A stretch of 64,000 nucleotides of DNA from Gemmatimonadota bacterium (GCA_021299375.1 JAJTGR010000068.1:1-64000), one strand, 5' to 3'. Positions 46,158 through 59,537 are shown, numbered from the stretch's first letter. Translations and numbers: made by a program. Notes: generated from the sequence alone by a model not told the origin.

Positions 46158-47120
46158 TCAGGGTGAGCCGGACCGTCGGAGTGCCGCGCGTTGGGCGGGG
46201 GGGAGCCAAAGCAGACCGACTACCCCCGGGAGGACTTCGAGCATTGTAAGCCATACCCGCGAGGCAGCGCCAAGGATCGCGGCGTCGCCCTGCCCTGCGG
46301 CGCCCATGCCGACGAGCAGGCCGCTCAACGCCACTTCGCGGAATCCCAGTCCCCCCGGAGCGAACAACACGAGGTACCCGATGAGGTAGGAAGCCGAGAA
46401 AACTGCGATGAACGTCGTCGGATTGCCACTGACCTGCGGTGTGACACCACGCGCAAAGAGCGCGAAAGCCACACCATACCCGATCCACGCGATGGCGTTG
46501 AATGCGGTGGTCGCCCATATGGTGTGGGCGGCCAACTGCTGGCGAGCGAGCGGAAGGCCGCGCCCGCGGGAGAAGCGGTCGAGGAGTCGCGGCAGCAGCG
46601 CGGGAAGGATGGCGACCCCCACAACGAACGCGAGGGAGGCACCCAGCGCCATGACCCGTAATCCCGGGTACAGCCGGTCGAGCGCGTCGGCACCGGTCAC
46701 GACCGCGATGGCAATTCCGGCGCCCAGGTTGAGCACGGTGCCAAGGACGGCGGCACCGGCGGCTGCCAAGCCGGAGACGCCTTCACGGGTAGCCAGCACG
46801 CCAAGGGCACCGATCGACCAGACCTTGCCGGGGAGGTATCGTCCGAGGTTGGCGATGGTCCAGATGCGCACGGCGACCGGGTACGCGAGCTCCCCACCCC
46901 ATCCGCGAAGCAGCAAGCGCCAGCTCTGAATGAGCATGGCGTAGGTGGCGAGTACCACGCCGCTGGCGGCGGCGACCCAGGGCCACGCGATGGTGACTGA
47001 GGCCGCCGCCTGCCGCACGTCGGCCCACTGCCGAGCGAGCGCCCAGGCGATGAAGCCGAAGGTCAAGGCCAGCAGGCCGCCCCGTACGACCGGATGGCGG
47101 AGCATCGACAGTGCACTCAC
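46158..47120 (-). CDS. Lysylphosphatidylglycerol synthase-like membrane protein (UPF0104)
   Basis: 320 residues from GTG 47120, which overlaps the upstream stop by 4 bp. About eight membrane segments, with the family landmarks NLGRYLPGKVWSIG (about 93-106) and LFAPGGLGFREVALSGLL near 265. Such proteins are the integral-membrane part of MprF, or stand alone beside glycosyltransferases as putative lipid or glycan flippases. The cytosolic tRNA-dependent domain of MprF is absent, so aminoacyl transfer is not expected. The longer upstream frame is an Arg/Gly-rich shadow. Confidence 0.85.
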   Translation of the reverse strand: MSALSMLRHPVVRGGLLALTFGFIAWALARQWADVRQAAASVTIAWPWVAAASGVVLATYAMLIQSWRLLLRGWGGELAYPVAVRIWTIANLGRYLPGKVWSIGALGVLATREGVSGLAAAGAAVLGTVLNLGAGIAIAVVTGADALDRLYPGLRVMALGASLAFVVGVAILPALLPRLLDRFSRGRGLPLARQQLAAHTIWATTAFNAIAWIGYGVAFALFARGVTPQVSGNPTTFIAVFSASYLIGYLVLFAPGGLGFREVALSGLLVGMGAAGQGDAAILGAASRVWLTMLEVLPGVVGLLWLPPAQRAALRRSGSP

Positions 47121-48337
47121 TCTGCGACTCCAGCCAACGCCGCGTCGCGGTAGTGCGCCAGATAGCGCTCGGCGACAGCCGCGGGCGAGAAGCGTTCGCT
47201 CATGCCCTGGCGCGCCGCCTCGCCCAGCCGCTCCACGGTGGCGATGTCGTGCACGACCCGCCCGATCGCGCCGGCCAGCTCCGCAATGTCTCCTGGCGGC
47301 ACCAATGTGCCGCCCGAGTCCGGACGCACGACATCGAGCAGGCCGGCGTCGGCATAGGCGATAACTGGTGTCCCGCACAGTTGCGCTTCGACGGCGACCA
47401 ACCCCAGTCCTTCCCCGCGCGACGGGACGACGGTGGCCCGCGCCTGCCGATAGAACGGGACCAGAGCCGGCTGCGGCAGTGCGCCGTGCCAGCGGACGCG
47501 GGAGGCAAGCCCTCGCGCCGTGGCGAGTGATTCAAGTGCGTCACGACGCGGACCGTCGCCGATCACGTCGAGCGAGAGACCGGCACACGACGGCATCGCC
47601 AGCGCCTCGAGCAGGTCAGCCAGCCCCTTCTGCTCGTTCAGGCGGCCGACGAAGAGCACACCGTGGCGGGTGGCCATCGCGGCCCCGCTCGTCGCAGGGA
47701 ACGGCTCGTCGAACATGCGAATGTCCACGGGCATCGGCGACACGGCGATGGGTCCATCCGGGGCGATGCGCCGGGCGATGTCGGCAAGCCAGGTGGAGAC
47801 CGCCGTCCGTACAGTCGCCTGTCGGAGCACCCGGCGCATGATCGGGTGAGCCGCCCGGGTCCTTTCCGCCAGCCGCACGTCGGAGCCGTGCATGGTGATG
47901 ACGAGGGGCGGGTCGCCCGACCGTTGTGCTCCCCAGAGCGCGAGGGCCGCCGGAAACCACCAGTGGGCATGCACGATCTCGTACGGGCGGCCGTCGCGAC
48001 GTGCCTGGTCGATTGCGGTGCGGACGGCTCGCCGCATGGCCATGAGCAGCTGAACGAGCGCCAGGCGACCACTCCACGATCCACGGACCGTTTCGGCCAT
48101 GCTGCCGGTGTATGCCAGCGTCATGCGGGCCTCGCTCGCATAGCGTATGCGGCGGACCTGTACCCCCTCGATCAATGCCTGCGCGGTCAAACCGGGCGCA
48201 CCTGGCGCCAGGATGTCGACCTCGGCGCCCGCGTGCTGCAGCGCCACGGCGAGACGCAAGACGAACGAACCGGCCGCATCCCCCGGATACCGCGGCACGT
48301 TGTGGGTGACGAAGAGGACGCGGGGCGCGCGCGTCAC
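47117..48337 (-). CDS. Glycosyltransferase family 4
   Basis: 406 residues with the GT-B fold. The N-domain starts VLFVTHNVPRYPGDAAGSF (acceptor side). In the C-domain VLFVGRLNEQKGLADLLEA and the nucleotide-sugar motif VPSRGEGLGLVAVEAQLCG are clear, with the catalytic EX7E near residue 320. The probable role is adding a hexose to a surface polysaccharide or lipid; donor and acceptor are unknown. GTG start. The stop overlaps the next gene by 4 bp. Confidence 0.9.
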   Translation of the reverse strand: MTRAPRVLFVTHNVPRYPGDAAGSFVLRLAVALQHAGAEVDILAPGAPGLTAQALIEGVQVRRIRYASEARMTLAYTGSMAETVRGSWSGRLALVQLLMAMRRAVRTAIDQARRDGRPYEIVHAHWWFPAALALWGAQRSGDPPLVITMHGSDVRLAERTRAAHPIMRRVLRQATVRTAVSTWLADIARRIAPDGPIAVSPMPVDIRMFDEPFPATSGAAMATRHGVLFVGRLNEQKGLADLLEALAMPSCAGLSLDVIGDGPRRDALESLATARGLASRVRWHGALPQPALVPFYRQARATVVPSRGEGLGLVAVEAQLCGTPVIAYADAGLLDVVRPDSGGTLVPPGDIAELAGAIGRVVHDIATVERLGEAARQGMSERFSPAAVAERYLAHYRDAALAGVAE

Positions 48338-48351
48338 CGCAGCCCGTGGGC

Positions 48352-49386
48352 TCAGGCGTCGTCGCGCACGACGCCGTGCGCTGGTTCGCCACGCTCGTCG
48401 CGGTCCATCTGGTTCGCCGCGAGTTCGTCGAGTTCACGGCGCATCTCGCGAACCTCCGCGCGCTGCTGCGCAATCTGCTCACCGAGCAGGCCGGTGGCGA
48501 AGAAGATCGACCCGAGCATGAGGCTCGTCTGGATTACCGTCCACACCCACCGCTGTCCCTGCCCAGTCACGGCTAGCCACGAGAGGGCGCCTAGTCCGGA
48601 CAGTACCCCAATCGCGAAGAGGGCCACGCCAAGCATCCCGAACGCCAACAGCGGCTTCTGGCCGAAGCGCAACTCGAACCATACGGCGAGCATGTCGAGC
48701 ACGCCCACCGGAATACGGGAGAGGCCGAACTTGGACCGCCCGGCGTGGCGCGGATAGAGCGGAATGGGTACTTCGGTCACGGTGAAGCCCTGCGCAGCCG
48801 CCATCACGATCATGTAGCGGTGGAAGTCCGGGCGCATTGGCAGCGCGGCCATGATTTCACGGCGGTAGGCCTTCACGTTGTTGAGGTCGCGGACAGGCAC
48901 ATGAAAGAGCGTCCGGCTGAGGCCATTGTAGATCTTCGACACGAAGGCCTTCTCGTACTTGCCCTGCTTGAAGCCCGTGACCATGTCGGAGTCGCCGGCC
49001 AGAATCGGTCCGACGAGGCTCGGGATGTCTTCCGGCTTGAACTGCAGGTCGGCCGGAAAAAACACGAGCACGTCACCACGCGCATGAAGGTAACCGGTGC
49101 GCAGCGCCTCGGCGATGCCGCGCTGGGCGCGGTGCCGCACCGGGTGAAGGAACGGATACTGCGGCCGCAACTGCTGCAGGAGCGCCCAGCTCTCATCGGT
49201 CGACCCATCGTCGACGACTACCACCTCATAGCTCGCCTGTTGCGCGTGGATCATCGCGGCGCACAATTCGAGAAAGAGCGGGAGGTTTCCCGCTTCATCT
49301 TTGGCGGGGACGAGGACGCTGACGTCCACGGGTGTCCGCAGTGCCATGCGAGGTGTCGTGCGACGGGGGCGAGAGCTCACAGCCAT
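48352..49386 (-). CDS. Membrane glycosyltransferase family 2 (ArnC/GtrB-like)
   Basis: 344 residues; ATG 49347 is an alternative start (MALRTPVDVSVLVPAKDE). GT-A domain at about 18-250 with VVVDDGSTDES, FFPADLQFKPED (a Asp-x-x variant of the DxD area) and RDLNNVKAYRREIM. Two membrane segments follow (about 255-280 and 290-315), then a charged coiled-coil tail of about 40 residues. This resembles enzymes moving sugar from UDP-sugar to undecaprenyl phosphate. It lies 30 bp after rpoN in the same direction. Confidence 0.87.
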   Translation of the reverse strand: MAVSSRPRRTTPRMALRTPVDVSVLVPAKDEAGNLPLFLELCAAMIHAQQASYEVVVVDDGSTDESWALLQQLRPQYPFLHPVRHRAQRGIAEALRTGYLHARGDVLVFFPADLQFKPEDIPSLVGPILAGDSDMVTGFKQGKYEKAFVSKIYNGLSRTLFHVPVRDLNNVKAYRREIMAALPMRPDFHRYMIVMAAAQGFTVTEVPIPLYPRHAGRSKFGLSRIPVGVLDMLAVWFELRFGQKPLLAFGMLGVALFAIGVLSGLGALSWLAVTGQGQRWVWTVIQTSLMLGSIFFATGLLGEQIAQQRAEVREMRRELDELAANQMDRDERGEPAHGVVRDDA

Positions 49387-49416
49387 CCGGAATCGAAGTG
49401 GCGACGGGCGACGGGG

Positions 49417-50910
49417 TCAGACGCGCTTGCGCATGCGTGCGGGGAGCACGCCGAGCTGATCGCGATACTTGGCAACGGTGCGACGAGCGATCTGGACGCC
49501 CGTCTGCTGCAGGATCTCCACGATCGCCTGATCGGTGAGCGGATTGCGCGGGTCCTCACCGCTCACCAGCTTCCCGATCTGGTCCTTGATGCCGCGCGCC
49601 GAGACGTCGTCGCCGTCGGAGGTGGAGAGCCCCGACGAGAAGAAGAACTTGAGCGGCAAGACGCCACGCGGCGTCTGCACGAACTTCTCGTTGGTCACAC
49701 GGCTCACGGTGGACTCATGCATGCCGACCGCTTCGGCAACTTCGCGCAGCGTGAGGGGCCGCAGCCCCTGCACACCGCGTTCGAAGAAATCGCGCTGGCG
49801 GTCGACGATATAGTGCATGACCTTGAGCATGGTCTGTCGCCGTTGCTCGATGGCCTGAATCATCCAATTGGCCGAGTTGAGCTTGTTGGCGATGAAGTCC
49901 TTGCTTTCGGTGTCGAAGCGCTTCTTGTCGCGGGCAATCTCCTGATAGGCACGCGACAGCTTCAGGCGCGGCAGGTTGCCATCATTCAGGAAGATATGGT
50001 ACTGCCCGTCGATCTTCTCGACCACGAGGTCGGGAATGATGTAGTTGTCGCTGCCGGCACTGAAGCGCAGCCCGGGCTTGGGATCGAGCTTGGCGATCTC
50101 GTCATGCGCGGCCTGCACGGCCTGGGCGCTGATGCCGAAGCGCTTGGAGAGCTCGCTCCAGCGGTGGGCGATCAACTCCTCGAAGGCCTCGTCGACGAGG
50201 CGCCAGGCCAGCGACCCCCCCTGTCCGGTTGCGCGCAGCTGCAGCAGCAGGCACTCTCGCAGGTCGCGAGCTCCGACGCCCGGCGGATCGAGATCCTGGA
50301 TGACCTGCAGCATCGCGGCCATCTCAGGCTCGGTGAACGAAGGCACATCGGTGTCGACGTCGCGCTCCTCCGCCGCGCGCTGAAGCACGTCATTGACGCC
50401 CCGCTGGATCTCCTCCAGCGGACAGGCGAGATAGCCGTCATCGTTGATGTTGCCGACGAACTCCTCCGCGAGGAACATCTGGCGCGGCGACAGGTCGAGC
50501 AACGACAGCTGCTCGGTGAGGTGATCCGAGAGGTCCCGCGTATCGACGGTGACAGGCTCGAAGTATTCCCGCTGCTCCTGTTCCTCACGCTGCCCACCGG
50601 TCTCGAAACCGTCGAGGAGGACCGCCTCCCAGTCGACATCGTCGTCACCGGTCTTCTCGGGTTCCTGCTCGGCGGCGGCCTCCGGCTCGGTGAGATCCTG
50701 CGCCTCGCCGGTCTCGTCGGACTCCGACGCGTCGTCGTCTTCCTCCTCGGGTTCGACAAGCTCGAGGAACGGGTTGGTCAGCAGCTCCTGCTTGAGATGC
50801 TGCTGCAGGTCGAGCAGCGGCATGTACAGCAGATCCATCGCCTGATACAGGCGTGGATTGACCTTCAGTTCCTGCCGCAGGCCGGCATGCTGCTGGAGAC
50901 CCGTCTTCAT
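49417..50910 (-). CDS. rpoN: RNA polymerase sigma-54 factor RpoN
   Basis: 497 residues. Region I is Gln/Leu-rich ([19 protein letters not shown]; binds bacterial enhancer proteins). A very acidic region II follows (about 50-115). Then come the core-binding domain and the HTH ([20 protein letters not shown]), and the C-terminus has the RpoN box [10 protein letters not shown]. It needs AAA+ activators, none of which are in the window. The order lptC, lptA, lptB, rpoN matches proteobacteria. ATG overlaps lptB by 4 bp. Confidence 0.97.
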   Translation of the reverse strand: MKTGLQQHAGLRQELKVNPRLYQAMDLLYMPLLDLQQHLKQELLTNPFLELVEPEEEDDDASESDETGEAQDLTEPEAAAEQEPEKTGDDDVDWEAVLLDGFETGGQREEQEQREYFEPVTVDTRDLSDHLTEQLSLLDLSPRQMFLAEEFVGNINDDGYLACPLEEIQRGVNDVLQRAAEERDVDTDVPSFTEPEMAAMLQVIQDLDPPGVGARDLRECLLLQLRATGQGGSLAWRLVDEAFEELIAHRWSELSKRFGISAQAVQAAHDEIAKLDPKPGLRFSAGSDNYIIPDLVVEKIDGQYHIFLNDGNLPRLKLSRAYQEIARDKKRFDTESKDFIANKLNSANWMIQAIEQRRQTMLKVMHYIVDRQRDFFERGVQGLRPLTLREVAEAVGMHESTVSRVTNEKFVQTPRGVLPLKFFFSSGLSTSDGDDVSARGIKDQIGKLVSGEDPRNPLTDQAIVEILQQTGVQIARRTVAKYRDQLGVLPARMRKRV

Positions 50911-52118
50911 GCGGTCGGCACTCCGGCCTCGGCGTCGGCAAAGCGGGCGCGGAGGCGCGCGGTCAACGTCGGCCCGAGATAGATCTCGGCGACGGTTTCG
51001 TCGTAGACCAGCTCCTGCACCGTACCCGATACCTTCACGCGCCCATCGTACATGATGTACGCGCGGTCGACAATGTCGAGCGTCTGCTCGACATTGTGAT
51101 CGCTGATGAGCACACCGATGCCGCGATGGCGCAGCCCGGCGACGATGGTCTGGATGTCGTGCACCGCGATCGGGTCCACACCCGCGAACGGCTCGTCGAG
51201 CATCATGAACTTCGGCTGCGTCACGAGTGCGCGGGTGATCTCGAGGCGCCGGCGTTCTCCGCCCGAGAGCTGGTACGCCCTGCTGTGGCGCAGGTGCGCG
51301 ATACTGAGTTCGCCGAGCAGCTGCTCGAGACGCGCCCGGCGCTCATCCGCCGAGAGGGGAAGCGTCTCGAGGATGGCGAGGATGTTCTGCTCGACGGTGA
51401 GTTTGCGGAAGATGGACGGCTCCTGCGAGAGATAGCCGATGCCCTGACGCGCCCGTTGATACATGGGCATGTCGGTGATGTCCCGCGTGTCGAGGCGAAT
51501 ACGCCCCTGCTGTGGGGCAATGAGGCCCACGAGCATGTAGAACGTGGTGGTCTTGCCGGCACCATTCGGCCCCAGCAGCCCGACGATTTCCCCCTGCTGT
51601 ACGCGGAGCGCCACGTCATTCACGACGCGACGCCCCCGGTAGATCTTTGTCAGCCCGTCGGCACTGAGCACCGATTCGGCACCGTCGGCGGGCATCGCCA
51701 TCGGCGCCGCCGTCGCCCCCGGCCCGCGCTGCTCCCCGGTCTGGCGGAGCTGCCGAGCCAGTTCAGCCCGATGATCGACCAGCGCCTCCCAGATGGCTGG
51801 CGTCACCAGCACGATACTCTCGGGGGCCATGGCGCCACTCGGCGGCAGTTCGACCACGCCCGCCGCCGCCAGGCGTGGCAGGAGCGCGGTGGCCAGATGC
51901 GCGCGCACGTCGCCGGGGGCCCGGTGACGGCCGTCGCTGGATCGCTCGATGAACCGCGTGGCCAGCACGTGCAGCGGCACCGTACCCGCGGCGTCGGCAT
52001 CCTCCAGCAGGGCTCCAAACGCGATCGCCAGTGATCGATCCCCATGCACCGCCCGTTCCAACACCGCGTCCACGGTGGTGGCTGACTTGGCAAGCGAGGC
52101 GTCGAACGAATCGGTCAT
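50907..52118 (-). CDS. lptB: LPS export ATPase LptB with a long N-terminal extension
   Basis: 403 residues, against about 240 for E. coli LptB. Residues about 153-395 are the ATPase: Walker [10 protein letters not shown] (near 183), signature LSGGERRR, Walker [17 protein letters not shown], and the H-loop [10 protein letters not shown], all LptB-like. LptB powers LPS extraction by LptFG and passage through LptC, LptA and LptD. Residues 1 to about 145 are extra, helical, rich in Ala and Leu, with [17 protein letters not shown] that might be part of a winged helix. The ATG overlaps lptA (ATGA) and no start nearer the domain is better placed. Confidence 0.93.
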   Translation of the reverse strand: MTDSFDASLAKSATTVDAVLERAVHGDRSLAIAFGALLEDADAAGTVPLHVLATRFIERSSDGRHRAPGDVRAHLATALLPRLAAAGVVELPPSGAMAPESIVLVTPAIWEALVDHRAELARQLRQTGEQRGPGATAAPMAMPADGAESVLSADGLTKIYRGRRVVNDVALRVQQGEIVGLLGPNGAGKTTTFYMLVGLIAPQQGRIRLDTRDITDMPMYQRARQGIGYLSQEPSIFRKLTVEQNILAILETLPLSADERRARLEQLLGELSIAHLRHSRAYQLSGGERRRLEITRALVTQPKFMMLDEPFAGVDPIAVHDIQTIVAGLRHRGIGVLISDHNVEQTLDIVDRAYIMYDGRVKVSGTVQELVYDETVAEIYLGPTLTARLRARFADAEAGVPTA

Positions 52119-53887
52119 GGACGGCGACGATATGCGGAAAGGGTCGACACGGTGCCTGCTCCGACGGGTTCCCTCGCGGGACGCTCGAACGGGGGCGGGA
52201 CGGAAGGTGGACGGCGGGCGGGAGCCCCACCGGTCGACGGTGGCGGCGGCGAGCCTGACCTGGGCCGGCTCCTCGCAGCGCCGTCCCGACGGGCGGTGGT
52301 GTCGGACAGACTGTCGAGGACGGGTTCGAGATACACCCCCGACGCGGCGGAATCTACTCGAACGTCGCGCACGGCACCCGTGTCGAAGTTCACGAAGATC
52401 CGAACACCGCGGACGTAGTTGATACCCGGCGGCGACGCTCGCCCACGGCTGTTCGCAATATGGAAAAGTGAACTGGCGTTGCCGAGCGCCCGGATCTCAC
52501 GGATGCGGGGGCCTTTGGCGGTATCGGCCGTCGCCGTGCTATCGAAGAACGCGAACACGCTGTCGCCACTCAGGACATCCTTGTCCGGGGTGCGGATCTT
52601 GGTGGTGTCCGGGGTTCCGACGGCCCGGGCATCACCGACGGCGCGCACTTCGCGGACGCGACGCGCCGCGAGCCGGATGCGGAGGGAATCGGCGTCCACA
52701 TCCTGTTGCGGCGTGGTGGCCCTGGAGCGGCCCGGACCGAAGGCGAAGGCTTCGTCGAGTTGCTGCTCCTTGAGGCGCAGGTCGATCCACTCCGAGGTCA
52801 GCACAAGCTGATCGTTGGTCGCGGTCGCCTTGTGACTCGCGAACACGCGATCGAGCTTGCGCTCGGTGCTGAACAGGTCGATGGTGTCCGCATTGAGCAC
52901 GAACCGCTGGGCCGAGTCGGTGTTCGTGATGCGCGCGCCCCGTACGAGCCGCGCGCGCTGCGTGATCTTGTCGAAGGCCGACGAGTCGCTGCGGCCGTTG
53001 ATCTGCTGGCGTTCGATGACGACGTCGCCCCACGCCATCAGCAGCGAGTCACCGGTATCTTCGAAGCGGTTGGCAATGACCGTCACTGGCGGGCCCGGGC
53101 GGCCGAGGCTGTCCTTCTCGATCAGCCGAGCCGTGGAGCGGGAGGGGGCCACCATGCGGGCAATCGGGCGCTCCGGCGTCGAGCGGTAGTACTCGATGCT
53201 CGGCCCCATGAACGTGCTGCCGGTGCTCAACTGCGTCGCCACAACGTTCCCGTCGGCATAAAGGCGACCTTCTCGCGTGAAGTACGTGGCGTGCGCGGCC
53301 GCGACCTGCATCTTGCCTGGCTCTTCGTACGTCACGTTGCCGTACAAATTGACGATTCCCGCCTGCTGAAACTGCTCGGCGCTGTCAGCGCGCAGCCGGT
53401 TGTTCTCGCCCTGGCAGCGTCCGACGAAGCCGCCGCCGATGAACGTATTCGAAATCGAGTCATTCATGCGGCTGTACAGCAGCCGCGTCTCGGGGGGGGA
53501 ATCGGCGAAGTCCAACACGCAGTCGCGGGTCGCGGGCTTGGGCTTGCGGGCCGGCTTGGCCTTTGCCTTGGCGACCGAGTCCTTGACCAGTGAGTCTCTG
53601 GTGATGGAGTCCTTGCGCGCTGCAGCGCGCAGCGCCACGGAGTCCCTGGCAGCGGCAGCCGCCAGAGAGTCCGCGCGCAGCGAGTCCGCCCTGAGGGCTG
53701 CGTCACGCCCGGTGGGCAGGACGGCGGGTGGTCCGGCCGGCGCGGCGCCCGGTGGGGTGGCCGACGCACTCGGCGATGGCGCAGAGCGTGCGGCGCCACG
53801 GCAACTGGCGATGGCGGCGACTGCCGCCACCACCGCCAGGCGCCACCCAGCGCGGCGACGCGCTTTGTGGACCACCCGGGCGTCCAT
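52115..53887 (-). CDS. lptA: LptA/OstA-domain protein, probable lipoprotein
   Basis: 590 residues from the ATG that overlaps the lptC stop (TGATG). The N-terminus has a membrane stretch with a lipobox (AAIASC), then a Ser/Ala/Lys-rich linker with DSL repeats to about residue 130. OstA-like beta-jellyroll segments follow ([48 protein letters not shown]). The tail is Pro/Arg-rich. LptA normally bridges the periplasm, carrying LPS to LptD. It is three times larger than E. coli LptA (185) and lipidated, so it may be a membrane-tethered variant with several jellyrolls. Confidence 0.82.
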   Translation of the reverse strand: MDARVVHKARRRAGWRLAVVAAVAAIASCRGAARSAPSPSASATPPGAAPAGPPAVLPTGRDAALRADSLRADSLAAAAARDSVALRAAARKDSITRDSLVKDSVAKAKAKPARKPKPATRDCVLDFADSPPETRLLYSRMNDSISNTFIGGGFVGRCQGENNRLRADSAEQFQQAGIVNLYGNVTYEEPGKMQVAAAHATYFTREGRLYADGNVVATQLSTGSTFMGPSIEYYRSTPERPIARMVAPSRSTARLIEKDSLGRPGPPVTVIANRFEDTGDSLLMAWGDVVIERQQINGRSDSSAFDKITQRARLVRGARITNTDSAQRFVLNADTIDLFSTERKLDRVFASHKATATNDQLVLTSEWIDLRLKEQQLDEAFAFGPGRSRATTPQQDVDADSLRIRLAARRVREVRAVGDARAVGTPDTTKIRTPDKDVLSGDSVFAFFDSTATADTAKGPRIREIRALGNASSLFHIANSRGRASPPGINYVRGVRIFVNFDTGAVRDVRVDSAASGVYLEPVLDSLSDTTARRDGAARSRPRSGSPPPPSTGGAPARRPPSVPPPFERPAREPVGAGTVSTLSAYRRRP

Positions 53888-54450
53888 CAACGGGTGGGCA
53901 CCGAGACGGGGGCCACGCCCTTGCAGGCCCGCAGGCACCGGAAATTATTCAGCCGCGGATCCGACTCGAAGCCTATTCCCGTCAGAGAGCGCTTCGGTTC
54001 GTTGAGAACGAAAGCGGAATCCGTGTAGAACTGGTTGCGGACCTGATCGAACACGAGCTGCGGCGTGGTGAGCCGCTTGCCGTCGTCGCGGATGACGACC
54101 ACATCGCCGCGAGCCTCGATGCGAGACAGGCGCGAGTTGTAGCTCGCTGTCTTCGACGTCATGGTCCCGTCCTTCAGCCCCTGCGCCGTGTAGAAGGTCA
54201 CATTCACCCGCTTCAGCTCGAGACGCGTGCCGTCGTCGTAGGTGAAGGTCGTGTCGGCGAGGAGTTCACCCTTGTTCACGCCCTTGTCGGTCAGAAACGT
54301 GCGCATCCCGAACAGCATCTGCTCGGCGGAATCGGGCAGCATCGACTTGGCCGCTCGCTGTGCGGCGGGCTTTCTCGAGGCCGGGCAGCCTGCGGCCGTG
54401 AGCAGCAGCGCGGCAAGCATGCTCGTGCCGGTGGTACGCAGCAGGCGCAT
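53887..54450 (-). CDS. lptC: LptC-like LPS export lipoprotein
   Basis: 187 residues. The signal peptide ends in a lipobox (LTAAGC, Cys at about 22), so unlike E. coli LptC, which keeps a membrane helix, this one is probably lipid-anchored. The jellyroll core is seen in ADTTFTYDDGTRLELKRVNV and SRIEARGDVVVI. LptC passes LPS from LptFG to LptA. The gene lies between kdsD and lptA, as in E. coli. Three bases separate it from kdsD. Confidence 0.88.
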   Translation of the reverse strand: MRLLRTTGTSMLAALLLTAAGCPASRKPAAQRAAKSMLPDSAEQMLFGMRTFLTDKGVNKGELLADTTFTYDDGTRLELKRVNVTFYTAQGLKDGTMTSKTASYNSRLSRIEARGDVVVIRDDGKRLTTPQLVFDQVRNQFYTDSAFVLNEPKRSLTGIGFESDPRLNNFRCLRACKGVAPVSVPTR

Positions 54451-54453
54451 GAT

Positions 54454-55416
54454 CTAGACGGCCCCCGCACGCATGAGATCATGCAGGTGCACCACCCCGG
54501 CGAGCCGCGCGTCGCCATCGACTACCGGCATCGCCATGATGCCGAAGGTTTCCATGCGATGCACGACAGCACTGCCAAGCTCATGGACCTGGGCCACGCG
54601 GGGCGACGACGTCATCACGGAGGTAACGGGGATCGGGAGGATATCCTGCTGGCGCTGCAGCAACCGGGTGAGGTCGCCCGCGGTGACGACCCCGGATACG
54701 CGTTCCTGTTCCACAACCAGCGCAATACCACGATGCCCCGCCAGCAGGACCACGGCATCGCGCATGGTGGCGTTCAGGTCGAGAACCGGTAGCGGACTCG
54801 TGATCATGACATCGCGGACCCGCGTCAGGAGTCGTCGTCCGAGCGCGCCGCCCGGGTGGAGCCGCGCGAAGTCCTCGGCGCGAAACCCCTTCTCCTGCAG
54901 CAGCGCCACGGCGAGCGCATCGCCAAGAGCCAGAGTGACGGTGGTGCTGGTCGTGGGCGCCAGGTCATGTGGACAGGCCTCTTCGCGCCCCCCCAGTTGG
55001 AGCGTCACGTCGGCATGGCGACCCAGGCGGGATGCGGGCGCCGCCGTCATGGCGATGAGGCGCACCCCCATGCGGGCCAAGGCCTCGATGAGGCCCAGCA
55101 GTTCCTCACTTTCCCCACTCTTGGAGATGAGGATCGCGACGTCGTCGGGACCGACGATGCCGAGGTCACCGTGCAGCCCCTCGACCGGATGGAGAAACAT
55201 CGCCGGTGTGCCGGTCGAGGTGAAGGTCGCGGCCATCTTGCGACCGACGAGTCCCGACTTCCCGACACCGGCGACGATGACCCGCCCGCGACAGGTGGCC
55301 AGCAGCTCGACAGCGGACACGAAGGCATCGCCCAGCGCCGCCGCCGAATCGGTCAAGGCCTCCGCTTCGAGGGTGAGGACGCGGCGCCCCCGCTCGATGA
55401 TTGCCTCCGCACTCAT
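54454..55416 (-). CDS. kdsD: Arabinose-5-phosphate isomerase KdsD
   Basis: 320 residues from the ATG overlapping kdsC (ATGA). It converts ribulose-5-phosphate to arabinose-5-phosphate, the KDO precursor. The SIS domain is at about 25-185 (VIVAGVGKSGLVGRKMAATF; ISKSGESEELL; GDALAVALL), and two CBS domains are at about 200-320. A longer frame to 55500 overlaps kdsC and is rejected. It is flanked by kdsC and lptC, which fixes the identity over GutQ. Confidence 0.95.
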   Translation of the reverse strand: MSAEAIIERGRRVLTLEAEALTDSAAALGDAFVSAVELLATCRGRVIVAGVGKSGLVGRKMAATFTSTGTPAMFLHPVEGLHGDLGIVGPDDVAILISKSGESEELLGLIEALARMGVRLIAMTAAPASRLGRHADVTLQLGGREEACPHDLAPTTSTTVTLALGDALAVALLQEKGFRAEDFARLHPGGALGRRLLTRVRDVMITSPLPVLDLNATMRDAVVLLAGHRGIALVVEQERVSGVVTAGDLTRLLQRQQDILPIPVTSVMTSSPRVAQVHELGSAVVHRMETFGIMAMPVVDGDARLAGVVHLHDLMRAGAV

Positions 55417-56068
55417 GCGCTGGCCCCCGCGCGGGCCAGATCCCCATCGGCGTGGTCCACGCTGCGGCTTCGTACGTACCGCTCGACAGCGTCCATCCAT
55501 TCGCCGCGGGCCTGCAGCAACGCTTCGGCGAACTCGCGCACCGCCCCGCGCCCCCCGCAGGCGGTGAGTTGCAGCGTTGCCAGCCGACGCACCTCCGGTA
55601 CCGCGTTGCCGACGGCGACGGGCAAGCCGACCCCACGCATGACACCGAGATCCGGTAGGTCATCCCCCACGAACGCCACGTCGTCGAGCGGGCAGTCCAG
55701 GTCGGCGCACAACCGCCGCAGGGCCGGCAGCTTCCGCGCGTGGACGTCCTGGACCACGTGTTCGACCCGCAACTCCTTCGCCCGCATGGCGACCGCCTCC
55801 GACACGCGGCCGGTAATGATCGCGAGCGTCAGTCCACATTCGCGCAGCATGACGATGCCCAGGCCGTCCTGGATGTCGAAACGCTTGAACTCGAACGGCA
55901 TGGCGCGATCGCCGTCCAGGGTGGCGCCGAGGTAGATGCCGCCGTCGGTAAGCACACCATCGACATCGAAACAGACGAGACGAATGCGGCGCGCCAGGGT
56001 CGGTTCGATGCGGGGATGCTGCAGGGGCATCGCCGGCAACACTGCGGTCTCCATGTCTGCGGGGACGC

Positions 56069-56072
<4 letters not shown>
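55413..56072 (-). CDS. kdsC: KDO-8-phosphate phosphatase KdsC
   Basis: 219 residues. HAD superfamily: the catalytic motif is CFDVDGVLTDGGIYLG (about 34-49), with TGR as motif II and VAFVGDDLPDLGVM as motif IV. It is a small, cap-less C0-type enzyme, usually tetrameric. It releases KDO from KDO-8-phosphate. About 30 residues precede the core, more than in E. coli; a nearer ATG (METAVLP) is possible. Overlaps kdsA and kdsD by 4 bp. Confidence 0.93.
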
Positions 56073-59419
<3,347 letters not shown>

Positions 59420-59441
59420 TGTCCAGTCGGTCGGTTCGTGG

Positions 59442-59469
59442 TTGCAGCAAGATTCACGCCAGCTAAGAT
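59442..59469 (+). promoter_or_regulatory. Candidate terC promoter
   Basis: TTGCAG (59442-59447), 16-bp spacer, TAAGAT (59464-59469). Its -10 lies on the same base pairs as the -10 of the kdsB promoter on the other strand. Predicted start near 59476. Confidence 0.5.
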
Positions 59470-59493
59470 ACCCGGTTCGGCGCGCCAAGGCAA
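59465..59493 (-). promoter_or_regulatory. kdsB operon promoter
   Basis: On the - strand: TTGCCT (59493-59488), exactly 17 bp, TATCTT (59470-59465). Predicted start near 59458, about 39 bases before the kdsB ATG. The shared -10 with the terC promoter means the two are probably used in turn, not together. Confidence 0.6.
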
Positions 59494-59537
59494 ACACGCG
59501 CGTCCGTCCCGTTCTCACGCTCCTCGCACCCGAAGGC

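Noticed and set aside
48745-50982. 745-residue open frame on the + strand
   Set aside because: It covers rpoN and part of a glycosyltransferase in antisense; the - strand genes carry clear family motifs.
59420-59537. yybP-ykoY manganese riboswitch upstream of terC
   Set aside because: The short gap lacks the conserved paired loops of that class and is largely occupied by the two promoters.
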